Shown piece after piece: positions 63,910-64,000 of a DNA stretch of 64,000 nucleotides (positions are counted from its first letter, which is position 1; every line of letters begins with the position of its first letter). Made by a program: the position numbers and the translations under genes. The notes under the pieces are model-generated. The model saw only the letters and a program-made list of their open reading frames with translations, had not been told where the DNA came from and did not search any database. Source of the stretch: Chlorogloea sp. CCALA 695 (lineage in GTDB: Bacteria > Cyanobacteriota > Cyanobacteriia > Cyanobacteriales > Chroococcidiopsidaceae); NCBI RefSeq assembly GCF_003003885.1, contig NZ_PVWN01000013.1, positions 39,850 through 103,849 on the forward strand, given 5' to 3'.

Positions 63910-64000
63910 AATGCTTGCCGTTTCAAGAACAATTAAAGTGCGATTCGTTGGTTAGTGAATCACGGTAATCAGTCCGTACATAACTAACCCAGCCAAGACT

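Overview
The window is chromosomal DNA from a cyanobacterium. Evidence: the octamer GCGATCGC (HIP1) recurs in genes and spacers throughout, and lineage-typical genes are present: petN, a CytM-like cytochrome, hmpF, PatA/PilG- and PilJ-type taxis genes, a DUF3153 lipoprotein and a group-2 sigma factor. Genus cannot be fixed by eye. No rRNA, tRNA or CRISPR array was recognised.

Layout. (1) 1-7587: a type IV pilus/phototaxis operon read leftward (pilG-pilH-pilI-pilJ-pilL order) in which the first gene, pilG/patA, is a decayed pseudogene, plus a divergent intact hmpF. (2) 7601-35077: about 27 kb with every gene on the minus strand. Read in transcription order it holds Wzm/Wzt ABC export genes, two methyltransferases, a series of glycosyltransferases mixed with further methyltransferases, a Wzy-like polymerase, a DUF362 protein, a DUF218 protein, a GDP-mannose dehydratase, a WcaF-like acetyltransferase, a WcaI-like glycosyltransferase, a Wzc-like tyrosine autokinase and an outer-membrane barrel protein; tilS lies at the end. 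It is a surface polysaccharide locus that carries both an ABC export pair and a Wzy-like polymerase, with remnants showing gene turnover (22988-23251 and 24416-24673). (3) 35533-46616: mainly housekeeping genes on both strands: terC, ndk, speA, a sugar-1-phosphate nucleotidyltransferase (a likely precursor supplier for the locus), scpA, AI-2E transporter, pdxH, DUF3153, argB, aroK. (4) 46654-46947: six exact tandem copies of a 49-bp unit just upstream of aroK. (5) 47219-62680: a conserved small protein, sigC-like sigma factor, cytM-like gene, petN, a small membrane protein, glgB, a GST, an ftsL-like gene with ftsI, clpP, an RNase II/R-family gene whose catalytic aspartates appear lost (Zam-like), ubiX. 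(6) 63121-64000: a multiply frameshifted TPR-type pseudogene and a truncated IS630-family transposase with a poly-A frameshift site.

No wholly new defence or mobile system was found. The best leads are the polysaccharide locus (ABC export with a long Wzt tail and adjacent methyltransferases, two unusual glycosyltransferases, a DUF362 gene and a barrel protein beside Wzc), the catalytically altered RNase II-like protein, the 49-bp array and the loss of pilG. All family names come from reading the sequence and remembered family features; no database search was run.
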